Of a DNA stretch of 64,000 nt, positions 41,185 through 49,499 are shown one piece after another. The notes under the pieces were generated by a model, which worked only from the letters and a program-made list of their open reading frames with translations, was not told where the DNA came from and did no database searches. Position 1 is the stretch's first letter; every line of letters starts with the position of its first letter. A program made the position numbers and the translations under genes. Source of the stretch: Ferdinandcohnia sp036962705 (lineage in GTDB: Bacteria > Bacillota > Bacilli > Bacillales > Bacillaceae_L); the NCBI RefSeq assembly GCF_036962705.1, contig NZ_JBALOQ010000008.1, positions 1-64,000 of the forward strand, written 5' to 3'.

Positions 41185-43602
41185 TTGTATTGGTTCCAGT
41201 TTTTAATCATGCTACCATTTATTTTTGCCGTGTTTGTTCCTATATTATATAAAAAATTTACCCCACGAATTCATACAGGTTGGTTCGTATTCTTCGTGCC
41301 ACTTCTGATATTTTCTTATCTTATAACATTTATTCCCACTATTGCAAACGGGAATACCATCATCACAAGCATTCCTTGGATGCCTTCCTATGATATCAAT
41401 TTCACAACATATATTGATGGTTTAGGTTTAATTTTTGGATTGTTAATAACGGGTATAGGCGCATTGGTCATCTTATATTCAATATTTTACTTATCAAAGG
41501 AACGTGAAGAACTCCATAACTTTTACGTATATTTACTGATATTTATGGGAGCGATGCTCGGTTTAGTTTTCTCGGATAATGTCTTTGTTTTATATGTATT
41601 CTGGGAAATGACAAGTGTGTCATCCTTCTTATTAATTGCGTACTGGTATGAACGAGAAAAGTCACGCTATGGTGCACAAAAATCAATGTTGATTACGATT
41701 TTTGGTGGTTTAGCGATGCTTGCAGGTCTCGTTATGGTTTCAAGTGCCGCTGGAACTTACAGCATTCGTGAAATGCTTCTAAATGTCGATGCCATTTCAT
41801 CAAGTGCCTTATTCATACCAGCAATGGTATTAATACTACTCGGTGCTTTTACAAAATCAGCTCAGTTTCCGTTTAGCATTTGGCTGCCTGACGCTATGGA
41901 AGCTCCAACACCTATTAGTGCATATTTGCACTCTGCAACAATGGTAAAGGCGGGCATCTATTTAGTTGCACGATTAACGCCTATTTTTGGTGGTTCCAAT
42001 GTTTGGTTTTGGCTTGTTACAGGTGTCGGATTAATCACATTGCTATATGGATCAGTCAATGCGGTACGTCAGACGGATTTAAAAGCACTATTGGCATATT
42101 CAACAATCAGTCAATTAGGTTTAATTATGAGCCTTTTAGGTCTAGGCTCTGCTGCCATGTATTACGGATTAGGAGACGAGACGGTGATGTATGGTACGGC
42201 TATCTTTGCAGCCATTTTTCATTTAATCAACCATTCAACCTTTAAGGGAAGTCTCTTTATGGTAGTTGGGATTATTGACCATGAAACGGGGACTCGTGAT
42301 ATTCGAAGACTGGGCGGTCTTATCCATCTTATGCCTATTTCCTTTACGCTTACGGTGATAGGTAGCTTTTCAATGGCAGGGTTGCCTCCATTTAATGGTT
42401 TTTTAAGTAAGGAAATGTTTTTTGCGGCAGTTAATAATGCTGCAAAAATGGACTTTTTCCACATGGGGACAATAGGGGTACTCATTCCTGTTGTTGCATG
42501 GATTGCAAGTGTTTTTACGTTCATTTATTGTATGATTCTTGTATTTAAAACGTTTAGAGGGAAAAATAGGCTTGATAAGGATCGCGTTGTTCATGAAGCA
42601 CCGTTTGGAATGCTAATTTCACCGATTATTTTAGGGTCGCTTGTGATTATTGGTTTCTTTTTCCCAAATATCCTTTCAACTTATTTATTAAAGCCAGCTT
42701 TGACTTCCATATTACCTGTGCTTTCAGAGGCAGAGGTCTTGGATCTAAACATAAAAGCATGGCATGGCTTTTCGAGTCCGGAACTATGGATGACAATCGG
42801 GGTAGTTGTTCTTGGGACGATTCTTTACCTCAATCTTAGAAAATGGTACCGAATTTATAACTCCTATCCACAGTCACTTACGATTAATAATCTATACAAT
42901 CTTGCTTTAGATAAAATGGAACAGATTTCAGGTTCTATCACAAACTTTTACATGACGGGTTTCATTAGGGACTATCTGGTTTATATCTTTGGCTTCATGA
43001 TTATAGCTGTCGGTGGATCTATTTGGTTACTTAATGGAGTTTCATTTGATTCTTCAAATGATAACCCGGTTACACTATTTGAAATTGCCATTATGATTTT
43101 TGCTGTTGTTTCAGCAGTTACTGTGTTATTTTCAAAGTCGAGAATTTCATCGATCGTAGCAGTGGGCGCACTTGGATTTTTTGTAGCATTTTTCTTTGTA
43201 TTATTCCGAGCACCTGATTTAGCGTTGACACAATTAGTTGTAGAAACTGTGACAACAGTTTTATTCCTACTGTGTTTTTATCACTTACCGCAACTGCGTA
43301 AAGAAATTAGTCGGATCCCGTTCAAGTTAACCAATGCGATTATTTCCATTGGGGCAGGAGCAGTTGTAACAATAGTCGCTTTATCGGCAAATGGAAATCG
43401 ACTTTTTGATTCAATTTCAAGCTATTATGAAAATGCATATGAACTAGCGGGAGCAAAAAATATCGTTAATTCAATCCTTGTTGATTTCCGTGGGATTGAT
43501 ACGATGCTAGAGATTCTTGTTTTAAGTATTGCAGGTCTTGGTGTGTATTCATTAATTAAGTTACGTTTAGCAAAGGAGGGATCAGATGAAAGAGCCGAAT
43601 GA
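41185..43602 (+). CDS. mrpA: Na+/H+ antiporter subunit A
   Basis: Largest subunit of the Mrp antiporter (805 residues, about 20 helices). Its NuoL-like half shows FSDNVFVLYVFWEMTSVSSF with the key Glu, ITIFGGLAMLAGLVMV, and KSAQFPFSIWLPDAMEAPTP with the conserved Lys and His-containing AYLHSATMVKAGIYLVARL. The C-terminal MbhD/MbhE-like region (about 620-800) carries RAPDLALTQLVVETVTTVLF. TTG 41185 is the start, with GGGAGGGGA upstream. It is the first gene of a seven-gene operon in standard order; its last 17 bases overlap mrpB. The complex exports Na+ for protons and supports alkali and salt tolerance. Confidence 0.95.
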   Translation: MYWFQFLIMLPFIFAVFVPILYKKFTPRIHTGWFVFFVPLLIFSYLITFIPTIANGNTIITSIPWMPSYDINFTTYIDGLGLIFGLLITGIGALVILYSIFYLSKEREELHNFYVYLLIFMGAMLGLVFSDNVFVLYVFWEMTSVSSFLLIAYWYEREKSRYGAQKSMLITIFGGLAMLAGLVMVSSAAGTYSIREMLLNVDAISSSALFIPAMVLILLGAFTKSAQFPFSIWLPDAMEAPTPISAYLHSATMVKAGIYLVARLTPIFGGSNVWFWLVTGVGLITLLYGSVNAVRQTDLKALLAYSTISQLGLIMSLLGLGSAAMYYGLGDETVMYGTAIFAAIFHLINHSTFKGSLFMVVGIIDHETGTRDIRRLGGLIHLMPISFTLTVIGSFSMAGLPPFNGFLSKEMFFAAVNNAAKMDFFHMGTIGVLIPVVAWIASVFTFIYCMILVFKTFRGKNRLDKDRVVHEAPFGMLISPIILGSLVIIGFFFPNILSTYLLKPALTSILPVLSEAEVLDLNIKAWHGFSSPELWMTIGVVVLGTILYLNLRKWYRIYNSYPQSLTINNLYNLALDKMEQISGSITNFYMTGFIRDYLVYIFGFMIIAVGGSIWLLNGVSFDSSNDNPVTLFEIAIMIFAVVSAVTVLFSKSRISSIVAVGALGFFVAFFFVLFRAPDLALTQLVVETVTTVLFLLCFYHLPQLRKEISRIPFKLTNAIISIGAGAVVTIVALSANGNRLFDSISSYYENAYELAGAKNIVNSILVDFRGIDTMLEILVLSIAGLGVYSLIKLRLAKEGSDERAE

Positions 43603-44011
43603 TGTCATTATCCGTAGTGTAACGAAGGTTGCGGTTATTATCATTTTTACATTTGCCATCAACTTGTTTGTTTCGGGTCACCACCATCCGGGCGGTGGTT
43701 TTATTGGTGGCTTAACATTTTCGGCGGGATTGGTTCTTCTGTTCCTTAGCTTTGATATTGAAACGGTTCGTAAAAATCTGCCACTCGATTTTAAAGTGGT
43801 CGCAGCGATTGGGGTATTAATCGCAGTAGGCACAGGGATTGGCGGCATGCTTTTTGGTGCTCCATTTTTAACACAAACATTTGGATATATTGAGATTCCT
43901 GTTTTCGGGGAAACAGAGCTCGCATCAGCGGTATTATTTGACATAGGTGTCGCCATGGCAGTCATTGGAACATCGCTCACAATTATAATGAGTATAGGTG
44001 ATGATCGATAA
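43586..44011 (+). CDS. mrpB: Na+/H+ antiporter subunit B
   Basis: A 141-residue membrane subunit with four helices. The motif VSGHHHPGGGFIGGLTFSAG is the MrpB/MnhB signature. ATG 43586 lies inside mrpA behind AAAGGAGG, and the stop codon overlaps the next start (TAATG). Confidence 0.94.
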   Translation: MKEPNDVIIRSVTKVAVIIIFTFAINLFVSGHHHPGGGFIGGLTFSAGLVLLFLSFDIETVRKNLPLDFKVVAAIGVLIAVGTGIGGMLFGAPFLTQTFGYIEIPVFGETELASAVLFDIGVAMAVIGTSLTIIMSIGDDR

Positions 44012-44349
44012 TGGAAACTTTAATGTCTATTCTAGTTGGAATCCTATTTGCAATCGGGATTTATCTTATCTTAACGAAAACTCTATTACGAATCATTTTA
44101 GGAACCTCTATACTCGGTCATAGTGTGAACTTACTCATTATTACAATGGGGGGACTTGAAAAAGGTGGACCTCCATTGCTGGGAATAAAGGGAATATCCT
44201 ATGTTGATTCATTGCCACAGGCACTTCTTTTAACAGCAATAGTTATTAACTTTGCAACAACAGCATTATTTTTAGTGCTAAGCTACCGTGCGTACAAGGT
44301 GTTAGGCACGGACGATACCGAGCAATTGAGAGGTAACAGCGATGGGTAA
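44011..44349 (+). CDS. mrpC: Na+/H+ antiporter subunit C
   Basis: A 112-residue NuoK-like subunit with three helices. LILTKTLLRIILGTSILGHS and VDSLPQALLLTAIVINFATT are the family motifs. It starts at the mrpB stop (TAATG) and overlaps mrpD by eight bases. Confidence 0.94.
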   Translation: METLMSILVGILFAIGIYLILTKTLLRIILGTSILGHSVNLLIITMGGLEKGGPPLLGIKGISYVDSLPQALLLTAIVINFATTALFLVLSYRAYKVLGTDDTEQLRGNSDG

Positions 44350-45832
44350 TTTAGTCATTTTTCCAATCATCATTCCAATCATTGTTGGGATGATCTTGGT
44401 TATTTTTCGAAAAAATATAAAGATGCATCGAGTGCTAAGTCTTGTTACAGTAATTAGTATATTTGTGGTTTCTTTGGTACTCATGCATCGAATAAAAATA
44501 AAAGGTATTCAGGTTCTCCAATTAGGTGGCTGGGAAGCGCCATTTGGAGTAAGTATGGTTGCAGATATGCTAGCTGTAATCTTGGTTATGGTCACAAGCG
44601 TTGTGACGTTCTGCTGTCTAGTCTATGCATTTAAGACAATCGGAGAGGAGCGGGAATCATTTTATTTTTATCCGCTCATTTTATTCTTAATTACAGGTGT
44701 GAATGGTTCCTTCCTGACAGGTGATATTTTCAACTTGTTCGTTTGTTTTGAAGTCATGCTCGTTTCTTCATATGTCTTGATATCGTTAGGTGGTACGAAA
44801 GTTCAACTTCGAGAATCAATCAAATATATTTTAGTGAACTTGATTTCGTCATTTTTATTTTTAGTGGCAGTTGCCTATTTATATGCGATGACAGGTACAT
44901 TGAATATGGCTCATCTATCTGTTCGGATTGCAGAGGCTGGCCAGGATGGAGTAATGACAACAGTAGCAATTTTATTTTTAATCGTATTTAGTTTGAAAGC
45001 AGGTCTGTTTCTATTCTTTTGGCTACCTGGCTCATATAGCGCCCCGCCAACAGCGATAGCAGCCATTTTTGCAGCGCTTTTAACAAAGGTTGGAATTTAT
45101 TCGATTATAAGAGTGTTCACGCTTATCTTCTACCATGAGCCAGAAGTAACGCATCTATTAATCGGTATTTTAGCAGCTGCTACAATGCTGCTTGGAGCGT
45201 TCGGAGCTGTTGCATATTGGGATGTAAAAAGAATCATTACCTATAATGTAGTAGTAGGTGTTGGATTTATTTTAGCTGGTGTCGCTTCGTATACGGCAGA
45301 AGGGATTACGGGTTCTATCTATTATTTAATCCACGATATGATCGTGAAGGCACTGATCTTTTTATTAGGCGGAACGATTATTTATTTCACTGGGACGAGT
45401 AATTTAAAAGAATTCAGTGGGATCATGCGGCTACAGCCAAAATTTGGCTGGATGTTTTTCATTGCTGCTTTGTCGCTTTCGGGAATCCCACCCCTTAGTG
45501 GATTTTTAGGGAAAATCTTTATCACAGAGGGGACGTTTACATCCGGTTATTTTTGGCTTGGTGGAATTGGTTTATTGACTAGCTTAATGGTTCTCTACTC
45601 GATTATGAAAATCTTTATGAACGGATTTTGGGGATATACAGACGTACCGGAAGAAAGTGAATCAATGTCTTTAAAAGGATTGTTATTACCAATGGGGATT
45701 CTTACGGTTTTGACAATAGCGCTTGGAGTAGGGGCAGAAGGGATTAGCGAGTATGTTGATCTTGCTGTTGAAGTCATTATGAATCCAAGCATCTATATTG
45801 ATGCAGTTTTAGGTAATGCTTTTATGGAATAG
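44342..45832 (+). CDS. mrpD: Na+/H+ antiporter subunit D
   Basis: A 496-residue NuoM/N-like ion-pumping subunit with about 14 helices. It has GDIFNLFVCFEVMLVSSYVL (conserved Glu), FSLKAGLFLFFWLPGSYSAP with the lysine of the proton channel, FAALLTKVGIYSIIRVFTLI, and SGIPPLSGFLGK. GAGGTAACAG precedes its ATG inside mrpC. A gap of 69 bases separates it from mrpE. Confidence 0.95.
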   Translation: MGNLVIFPIIIPIIVGMILVIFRKNIKMHRVLSLVTVISIFVVSLVLMHRIKIKGIQVLQLGGWEAPFGVSMVADMLAVILVMVTSVVTFCCLVYAFKTIGEERESFYFYPLILFLITGVNGSFLTGDIFNLFVCFEVMLVSSYVLISLGGTKVQLRESIKYILVNLISSFLFLVAVAYLYAMTGTLNMAHLSVRIAEAGQDGVMTTVAILFLIVFSLKAGLFLFFWLPGSYSAPPTAIAAIFAALLTKVGIYSIIRVFTLIFYHEPEVTHLLIGILAAATMLLGAFGAVAYWDVKRIITYNVVVGVGFILAGVASYTAEGITGSIYYLIHDMIVKALIFLLGGTIIYFTGTSNLKEFSGIMRLQPKFGWMFFIAALSLSGIPPLSGFLGKIFITEGTFTSGYFWLGGIGLLTSLMVLYSIMKIFMNGFWGYTDVPEESESMSLKGLLLPMGILTVLTIALGVGAEGISEYVDLAVEVIMNPSIYIDAVLGNAFME

Positions 45833-45901
45833 AGTTTGCAAGCGGCTAGGTTCGTTTGATAAAATCACGCGGCATTTCTATATTGGAAAGGGGTGGTAAC
45901 A

Positions 45902-46378
45902 ATGCCCATGCAAGTCCTAATCAATTTGCTTATCGGTTTTATTTGGATGTTTCTTCAGGATAGTTGGACCGCTCTAACTTTTTTAAGTGGTTATATGTTT
46001 GGTTTAATTGTACTTTTTATCCTGAGGAGATATTTTCCACATCAATTTTATGTAGTAACTTTACTTGCCATTATTAAATTGTTCCTTGTATTTATACACG
46101 AGTTGTTTACTTCAAGTGTTTTAGTTATAAAACAAGTTATGAGACCGAAAATTAATATTACTCCGGGCATTTTTACCTTAGAGACAGAGTTAGAAGGGGA
46201 CCTGGAAATAACCTTGCTTGCGATGTTATTAACATTAACTCCTGGTTCGGTTGTGGTTGAAGTTTCACATGATGAGAAAAAGTTTTATATCCATGCAATG
46301 GATATCCCGGAATCAAGTGATGCTGTGATACGTTCAACAGCAAAATTTGAAGAGGCAATAAAGAGGGTGACGCGCTAA
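45902..46378 (+). CDS. mrpE: Na+/H+ antiporter subunit E
   Basis: A 158-residue subunit with two or three N-terminal helices and a cytosolic domain (MRPKINITPGIFTLETELEG, LLTLTPGSVVVEVSHDEKKF, YIHAMDIPESSD), the MrpE pattern. ATG 45902 is preferred because GGGGTGG lies 6 bases upstream; the GTG frame at 45893 overlaps it. Its stop overlaps the mrpF start (TAATG). Confidence 0.93.
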   Translation: MPMQVLINLLIGFIWMFLQDSWTALTFLSGYMFGLIVLFILRRYFPHQFYVVTLLAIIKLFLVFIHELFTSSVLVIKQVMRPKINITPGIFTLETELEGDLEITLLAMLLTLTPGSVVVEVSHDEKKFYIHAMDIPESSDAVIRSTAKFEEAIKRVTR

Positions 46379-46665
46379 TGATCAAAGCAATCTTAATCAT
46401 TTCAATGGGGTTTCTTACATTTGCTATTTTTGCAACGATTTACAGATTAGTAAAAGGACCGTCGGCCTCTGACAGAATTCAAGCCCTTGATGTTTTAGGA
46501 ATAAATATTATTTCGGGGGTTGCGATTTTTTCTGTGTTTTTAAGGAATACCGGATTTTTTGAAGTGATTTTATTAATCGGGATCCTTTCCTTCATCGGAA
46601 CGATTGCCTTTGCAAGATTTATTGAAAGAGGTGTTGTCATTGAGCGACGTAAACAATCCGATTGA
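46378..46665 (+). CDS. mrpF: Na+/H+ antiporter subunit F
   Basis: A 95-residue three-helix subunit. YRLVKGPSASDRIQALDVLG and FIGTIAFARFIERGVVIERR match MrpF. It overlaps mrpE by one base and mrpG by 26. Confidence 0.93.
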   Translation: MIKAILIISMGFLTFAIFATIYRLVKGPSASDRIQALDVLGINIISGVAIFSVFLRNTGFFEVILLIGILSFIGTIAFARFIERGVVIERRKQSD

Positions 46666-47017
46666 GATCATAGAAGTTCTAGCGGTTTTATCGATTTTAG
46701 TAGGCACCATCTTTTGTTTTTTAAGTGCAGTGGGATTAATTCGATTACCTGATGTATACACACGTGCTCATGCAGCATCGAAAGGCTCGACAATGGGAGT
46801 TCTGTTTATATTAGTAGGAACGTTTCTATTCTTCATTATGGAAGGCACTTTTAGCATTCGCTTATTTCTAGGAATCTTCTTCGTATTCCTAACTGCCCCA
46901 GTCGCAGCACACGTCATCATGCGCTCCGCCTACCGCTCCAAAGTCCCTCTCGCTCCACAAAGCGTCCAAGACGACCTAAAGGGAATCATCGAGATTGAAG
47001 GGGAGAGAGAGCAGTAG
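46640..47017 (+). CDS. mrpG: Na+/H+ antiporter subunit G
   Basis: A 125-residue three-helix subunit with the signature GLIRLPDVYTRAHAASKGST and VFLTAPVAAHVIMRSAYRSK. TTG 46640 is the likely start, with GAGGTG upstream; the frame open from 46604 adds 12 residues not seen in the family. It is the last gene of the operon and is followed by palindromic repeats and a four-unit array; no classical terminator is visible, so these may serve as 3' structures. Confidence 0.92.
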   Translation: MSDVNNPIEIIEVLAVLSILVGTIFCFLSAVGLIRLPDVYTRAHAASKGSTMGVLFILVGTFLFFIMEGTFSIRLFLGIFFVFLTAPVAAHVIMRSAYRSKVPLAPQSVQDDLKGIIEIEGEREQ

Positions 47018-47022
47018 GGATT

Positions 47023-47094
47023 GGGGACCACGGGGACGGTTCTAGTGGTTCCGGTGCGGATGTTCAGGACCATGGGGACGGTTCTCATGGCTCC
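47023..47094. repeat. Two GGGACGGTTC-type palindromic repeats, copies 3 and 4
   Basis: Copy 3 (47023-47052) ends CGGGGACGGTTCTAGTGGTT then CC; copy 4 (47066-47094) reads AGGACCATGGGGACGGTTCT then CATGGCTCC. Each can fold on itself through GGACCA / TGG(T/C)TCC arms. They lie just after mrpG. Confidence 0.75.
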
Positions 47095-47117
47095 TGTGCG
47101 AAAGTACTTCAAAGTGG

Positions 47118-47325
47118 ATGAAGGATCAAACGAATCAAAATAGAAGTCGAAACGTCCTTCATAAGCCTAATGAAGGATCAAACGAATCAAAATAGAAGTC
47201 GAAACGTCCTTCATAAGCCCGATGAAGGATCAAACGAATCAAAATAGAAGACGGAATGTCCTTCATAAGCCCGATGAAGGACAATTCGATTCAAAATGGA
47301 AGCCGAAACATCCTTCATAAGCCTG
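47118..47325. repeat. Four contiguous 52-bp direct repeats with internal palindrome
   Basis: Units start at 47118, 47170, 47222 and 47274, exactly 52 bp apart. Each starts ATGAAGGA and carries TCCTTCAT about 35 bases on, so each unit can form a hairpin. Units 1 and 2 are nearly identical, unit 3 differs at a few positions, unit 4 is most diverged. Length not divisible by three argues against coding. The whole stretch 47018-47461 (444 bp) has no gene. Confidence 0.88.
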
Positions 47326-47461
47326 ACGTGATATGTATTACCTCATTTCAATAATTCCAAAACGTATGTATAAAAATAATTACAAGCATCTTCTTAGGAT
47401 TCGAATGTTAGTAATTGTGATTTCATACCACGCTCACTGTAATATACTTCCCAAAATTAAC

Positions 47462-47743
47462 TTAGCTTCTTATATACCTCATATAGTCTAATAATTGTTT
47501 TCCAAGTTCGCTATTAAAAGCCCACGTGTCAACAATAGTTCTTGGATATGATGGGATATGACTTTTGCTTTCAATCATTAGTACTATATCTTTATAGAAA
47601 TTTTCAAGTTGACTTATCGTCCCAGCCTTACCCTGACCTAATTTGTGAGAATTAATTTCAAACTCTAGCTGCATTTTCACCTTTTCAGCTTCCTTAATAA
47701 AGTTTACGGTTTTATTAAGCTGTCTAGGTTCGTTATATACCAT
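47462..47743 (-). CDS. Small hypothetical protein (93 aa)
   Basis: A 93-residue soluble protein, rich in charged helices (NKTVNFIKEAEKVKMQLEFE, NFYKDIVLMIESKSHIPSYP, AFNSELGKQLLDYMRYIRS). ATG 47743 follows GGAGG with a 9-base spacer, good support for translation. It is the promoter-distal end of a run of small minus-strand genes and gene fragments (47462-49793). I do not recognise the family. The size and setting fit an immunity protein for a secreted toxin, but no toxin gene is present. Confidence 0.6.
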   Translation of the reverse strand: MVYNEPRQLNKTVNFIKEAEKVKMQLEFEINSHKLGQGKAGTISQLENFYKDIVLMIESKSHIPSYPRTIVDTWAFNSELGKQLLDYMRYIRS

Positions 47744-47834
47744 TGATCTACGCCTCCAATATATTGATTTCCCATTTGCTAACCTCCTTAATGACTTTTA
47801 AATTTTCTACTTGGAAGGATCATCGATGAAATTC

Positions 47835-47868
47835 TAAAAAATGCCTAACCTACAATTCAAGGGTTAGG
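47835..47868 (-). terminator. Terminator after the 47875 gene
   Basis: On the minus strand CCTAACC / GGTTAGG stem followed by CATTTTTT. Confidence 0.75.
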
Positions 47869-47874
47869 AAACTT

Positions 47875-48342
47875 TTAAATTTTACTTAAATATTCTTGAA
47901 TGATGTTGTTTGGAATTGTTTTTCGTGATTCAGGCTGGTCCGCCCACTTTAAAATAGGCTTTTTTATTTCAATCAATGCATCGATGTTTTCAAGTGTAAC
48001 TTCCTTTTGGAATACAAATTGCTCGTGTTTTCTAAAGCCGTAATCATTTACATCATCGTAGTCCATGCTAAATAATAGTATGTGATTCTTTAATAAAGTA
48101 GAGGGATCAAACCCATTTGTTTCGTATTCCTTGCCTCTATAAATTACGTTAAGCTTTAACTCATAAACTAGTTCAATATCTTCAAGAGAAACCTCTTTAA
48201 TAAAAATATCATCGTGTTTATTTCCTACTAAATCAATAAGTTCATGAAAGCCGTTTTCTTTGATTTCACTACGTATTCGAAGTGCTGAACCACGGATATT
48301 TACAGGGTAGATTTTGTTTTTGTATATTACGTATTGGCCCAT
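47875..48342 (-). CDS. Hypothetical protein with two tandem homologous halves
   Basis: A 155-residue soluble protein. ATG 48342 is chosen because AAGGAG lies 7 bases upstream; the frame extends to 48381 without support. Two halves look alike: residues 1-68 (VIYKNKIYPV ... DDIFIKEVSLEDIELVYELK) and 69-145 (VIYRGKEYET ... EQFVFQKEVTLENIDALIEI). Each contains a small beta unit ending in a 'KEV(S/T)LE(D/N)I' helix. Such duplicated small beta-rich proteins are common among immunity proteins, yet no named family is recognised. Neighbours are a terminator and an upstream gene fragment. Confidence 0.6.
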   Translation of the reverse strand: MGQYVIYKNKIYPVNIRGSALRIRSEIKENGFHELIDLVGNKHDDIFIKEVSLEDIELVYELKLNVIYRGKEYETNGFDPSTLLKNHILLFSMDYDDVNDYGFRKHEQFVFQKEVTLENIDALIEIKKPILKWADQPESRKTIPNNIIQEYLSKI

Positions 48343-48402
48343 AATGTATCTCCTTGGTATATCAAAAATAATTAACCACACGGAATCAGTTACGATAATA
48401 GG

Positions 48403-48600
48403 TTACATATTTGCTTTTCTAGCAAATTTTTGATGCTTAATAATCTCCTCATAAGCATCCTCTATGCTTAACTACTCTTTCTCAGCATCATCATTTGAGA
48501 CTTCAATAGTTGTCATTTGGACAGCAATTTCACCCATATCATAAGTTAGATAAAAATTTGATCGACAGTAAGTCCAATCAAAGGGAGTGGATTGCTGGAT
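48403..48600 (-). pseudogene. Gene fragment with in-frame stop
   Basis: A 66-codon frame (48600 to 48403) lacks a start and is interrupted by TAG at 48472-48474. It reads ...STPFDWTYCRSNFYLTYDMG then EIAVQMTTIEVSNDDAEKE, stop, LSIEDAYEEIIKHQKFARKA. The continuous sense on both sides of the stop implies a decayed gene. Family not recognised. Confidence 0.55.
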
Positions 48601-48686
48601 CTAGGGGGATTATATATATGAGTAAAATAAGCATTTTTAATAGTTGGGAAGTTTTTAAGTTTGCTGGAAATAATCTCAAGTTCGGT

Positions 48687-48899
48687 TTAAGGTATTTCTG
48701 CCATCTGATTTGCTAGGAAATTCTGATTTTCTTCGAGAATTAATTCACCGAAAGAATAATGAAGAATTCTTCCGTCACGTAACGTTTCTAACTCTTTTTT
48801 GATGATCTTCTTACTGTTATCAAAGAAAGGATTCAGCACCCAGGGTTCATTAGGTTCAACCAACTGTAACAGCCGCCTGACAGCTCTTTGATTTAGAAA
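48687..48899 (-). pseudogene. C-terminal gene fragment
   Basis: A 70-codon open frame starts directly after a stop codon and has no start: NQRAVRRLLQLVEPNEPWVL, then NPFFDNSKKIIKKELETLRD and GRILHYSFGELILEENQNFL, ending MAEIP. It reads as a genuine protein C-terminus of unknown family. On the plus strand a 32-codon frame at 48619 (MSKISIFNSWEVFKFAGNNL...) has an AGGGGGA site but crosses into this fragment, and looks like the broken start of another gene. Confidence 0.5.
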
Positions 48900-48912
48900 T
48901 TAATAACAATGA

Positions 48913-48942
48913 CGAAAAAACGTTGAATATTAACTTCAGCGT
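48913..48942 (-). terminator. Terminator after the 49007 gene
   Basis: On the minus strand ACGCTGAA / TTCAACGT stem followed by TTTTTT. Confidence 0.7.
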
Positions 48943-49006
48943 TTCTTGTATTAACTTTATTCCAAAGGAAAATTTCAAAGTTTGCTTTTAGTAAAAAATC
49001 AAAAAG

Positions 49007-49357
49007 TTAATCATCTGATTCCTGAAGCGCTTGCTTAGCTAAAGGCAACAGTTCATCCAGTTCAGACTTCGTAAATAATTCCTGGTTTTCTGGAACTTTT
49101 AAGAGTAGTTCTGGAGATTTTTGTACAAATGCCTTGTTTATTTCTGCCTCTTCCTCCACACCTGATGGCCATTGTCCTGTTTCTGCGTAAATCATTACTT
49201 CATGAGCGTCTTGATCTGATTTAAACGCTTTTCCCATATTTCGTTTAGAAATTGGATAAAAAACTGGCTCATTATATGGTCCTTGCGCCCAAGAAATTTT
49301 ATATTCTCCATCTTTCTCTATAATTGCAAAGCCATTTCCACGATGTATTTTTTCCAT
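49007..49357 (-). CDS. Hypothetical protein (116 aa)
   Basis: A 116-residue soluble protein. ATG 49357 (MEKIHRGNGFAIIEKDGEYK) is preferred because GGAGG lies 8 bases upstream; the frame extends to 49414 without a site. It contains ISWAQGPYNEPVFYPISKRN and DQDAHEVMIYAETGQWPSG, then an acidic helical C-terminus (KSELDELLPLAKQALQESDD). I do not recognise a named family. It keeps both ribosome-binding site and terminator, so it is likely functional within an otherwise decaying cluster. Confidence 0.6.
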   Translation of the reverse strand: MEKIHRGNGFAIIEKDGEYKISWAQGPYNEPVFYPISKRNMGKAFKSDQDAHEVMIYAETGQWPSGVEEEAEINKAFVQKSPELLLKVPENQELFTKSELDELLPLAKQALQESDD

Positions 49358-49420
49358 TCTTTCTACCTCCATTGGTTTAAGTCTAATATATATCAGAAAC
49401 TGCATGATTACCATATTATA

Positions 49421-49498
49421 GAAGTTGTCGGTGTGGAACTGAAAATAAAACCAAATGCATTCGTGGCCTCATGCTACGCAAACCGTTACACCAAATAA
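49421..49498 (+). pseudogene. Duplicated 3' end of the ykuK-family gene
   Basis: These 78 bases match the last 78 of the gene at 50474-50551 with about four differences and the same frame, reading ...KIKPNAFVASCYANRYTK and a stop. No upstream part of the gene is present. The fragment interrupts the minus-strand SseB-like gene. Confidence 0.9.
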
Positions 49499-49499
49499 A

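Noticed and set aside
47118..47325. CRISPR array
   Set aside because: The 52-bp units touch each other; no spacers and no cas genes.
48510..48716. 68-codon plus-strand frame with internal ATG at 48619
   Set aside because: Although AGGGGGA precedes that ATG, the frame runs across two gene fragments of the opposite strand and ends after 32 codons; kept only as a possible broken gene start.
49283..49498. 71-codon plus-strand frame
   Set aside because: Only its last 25 codons are meaningful, being the duplicated ykuK end; the first part is antisense to the 49007 gene.
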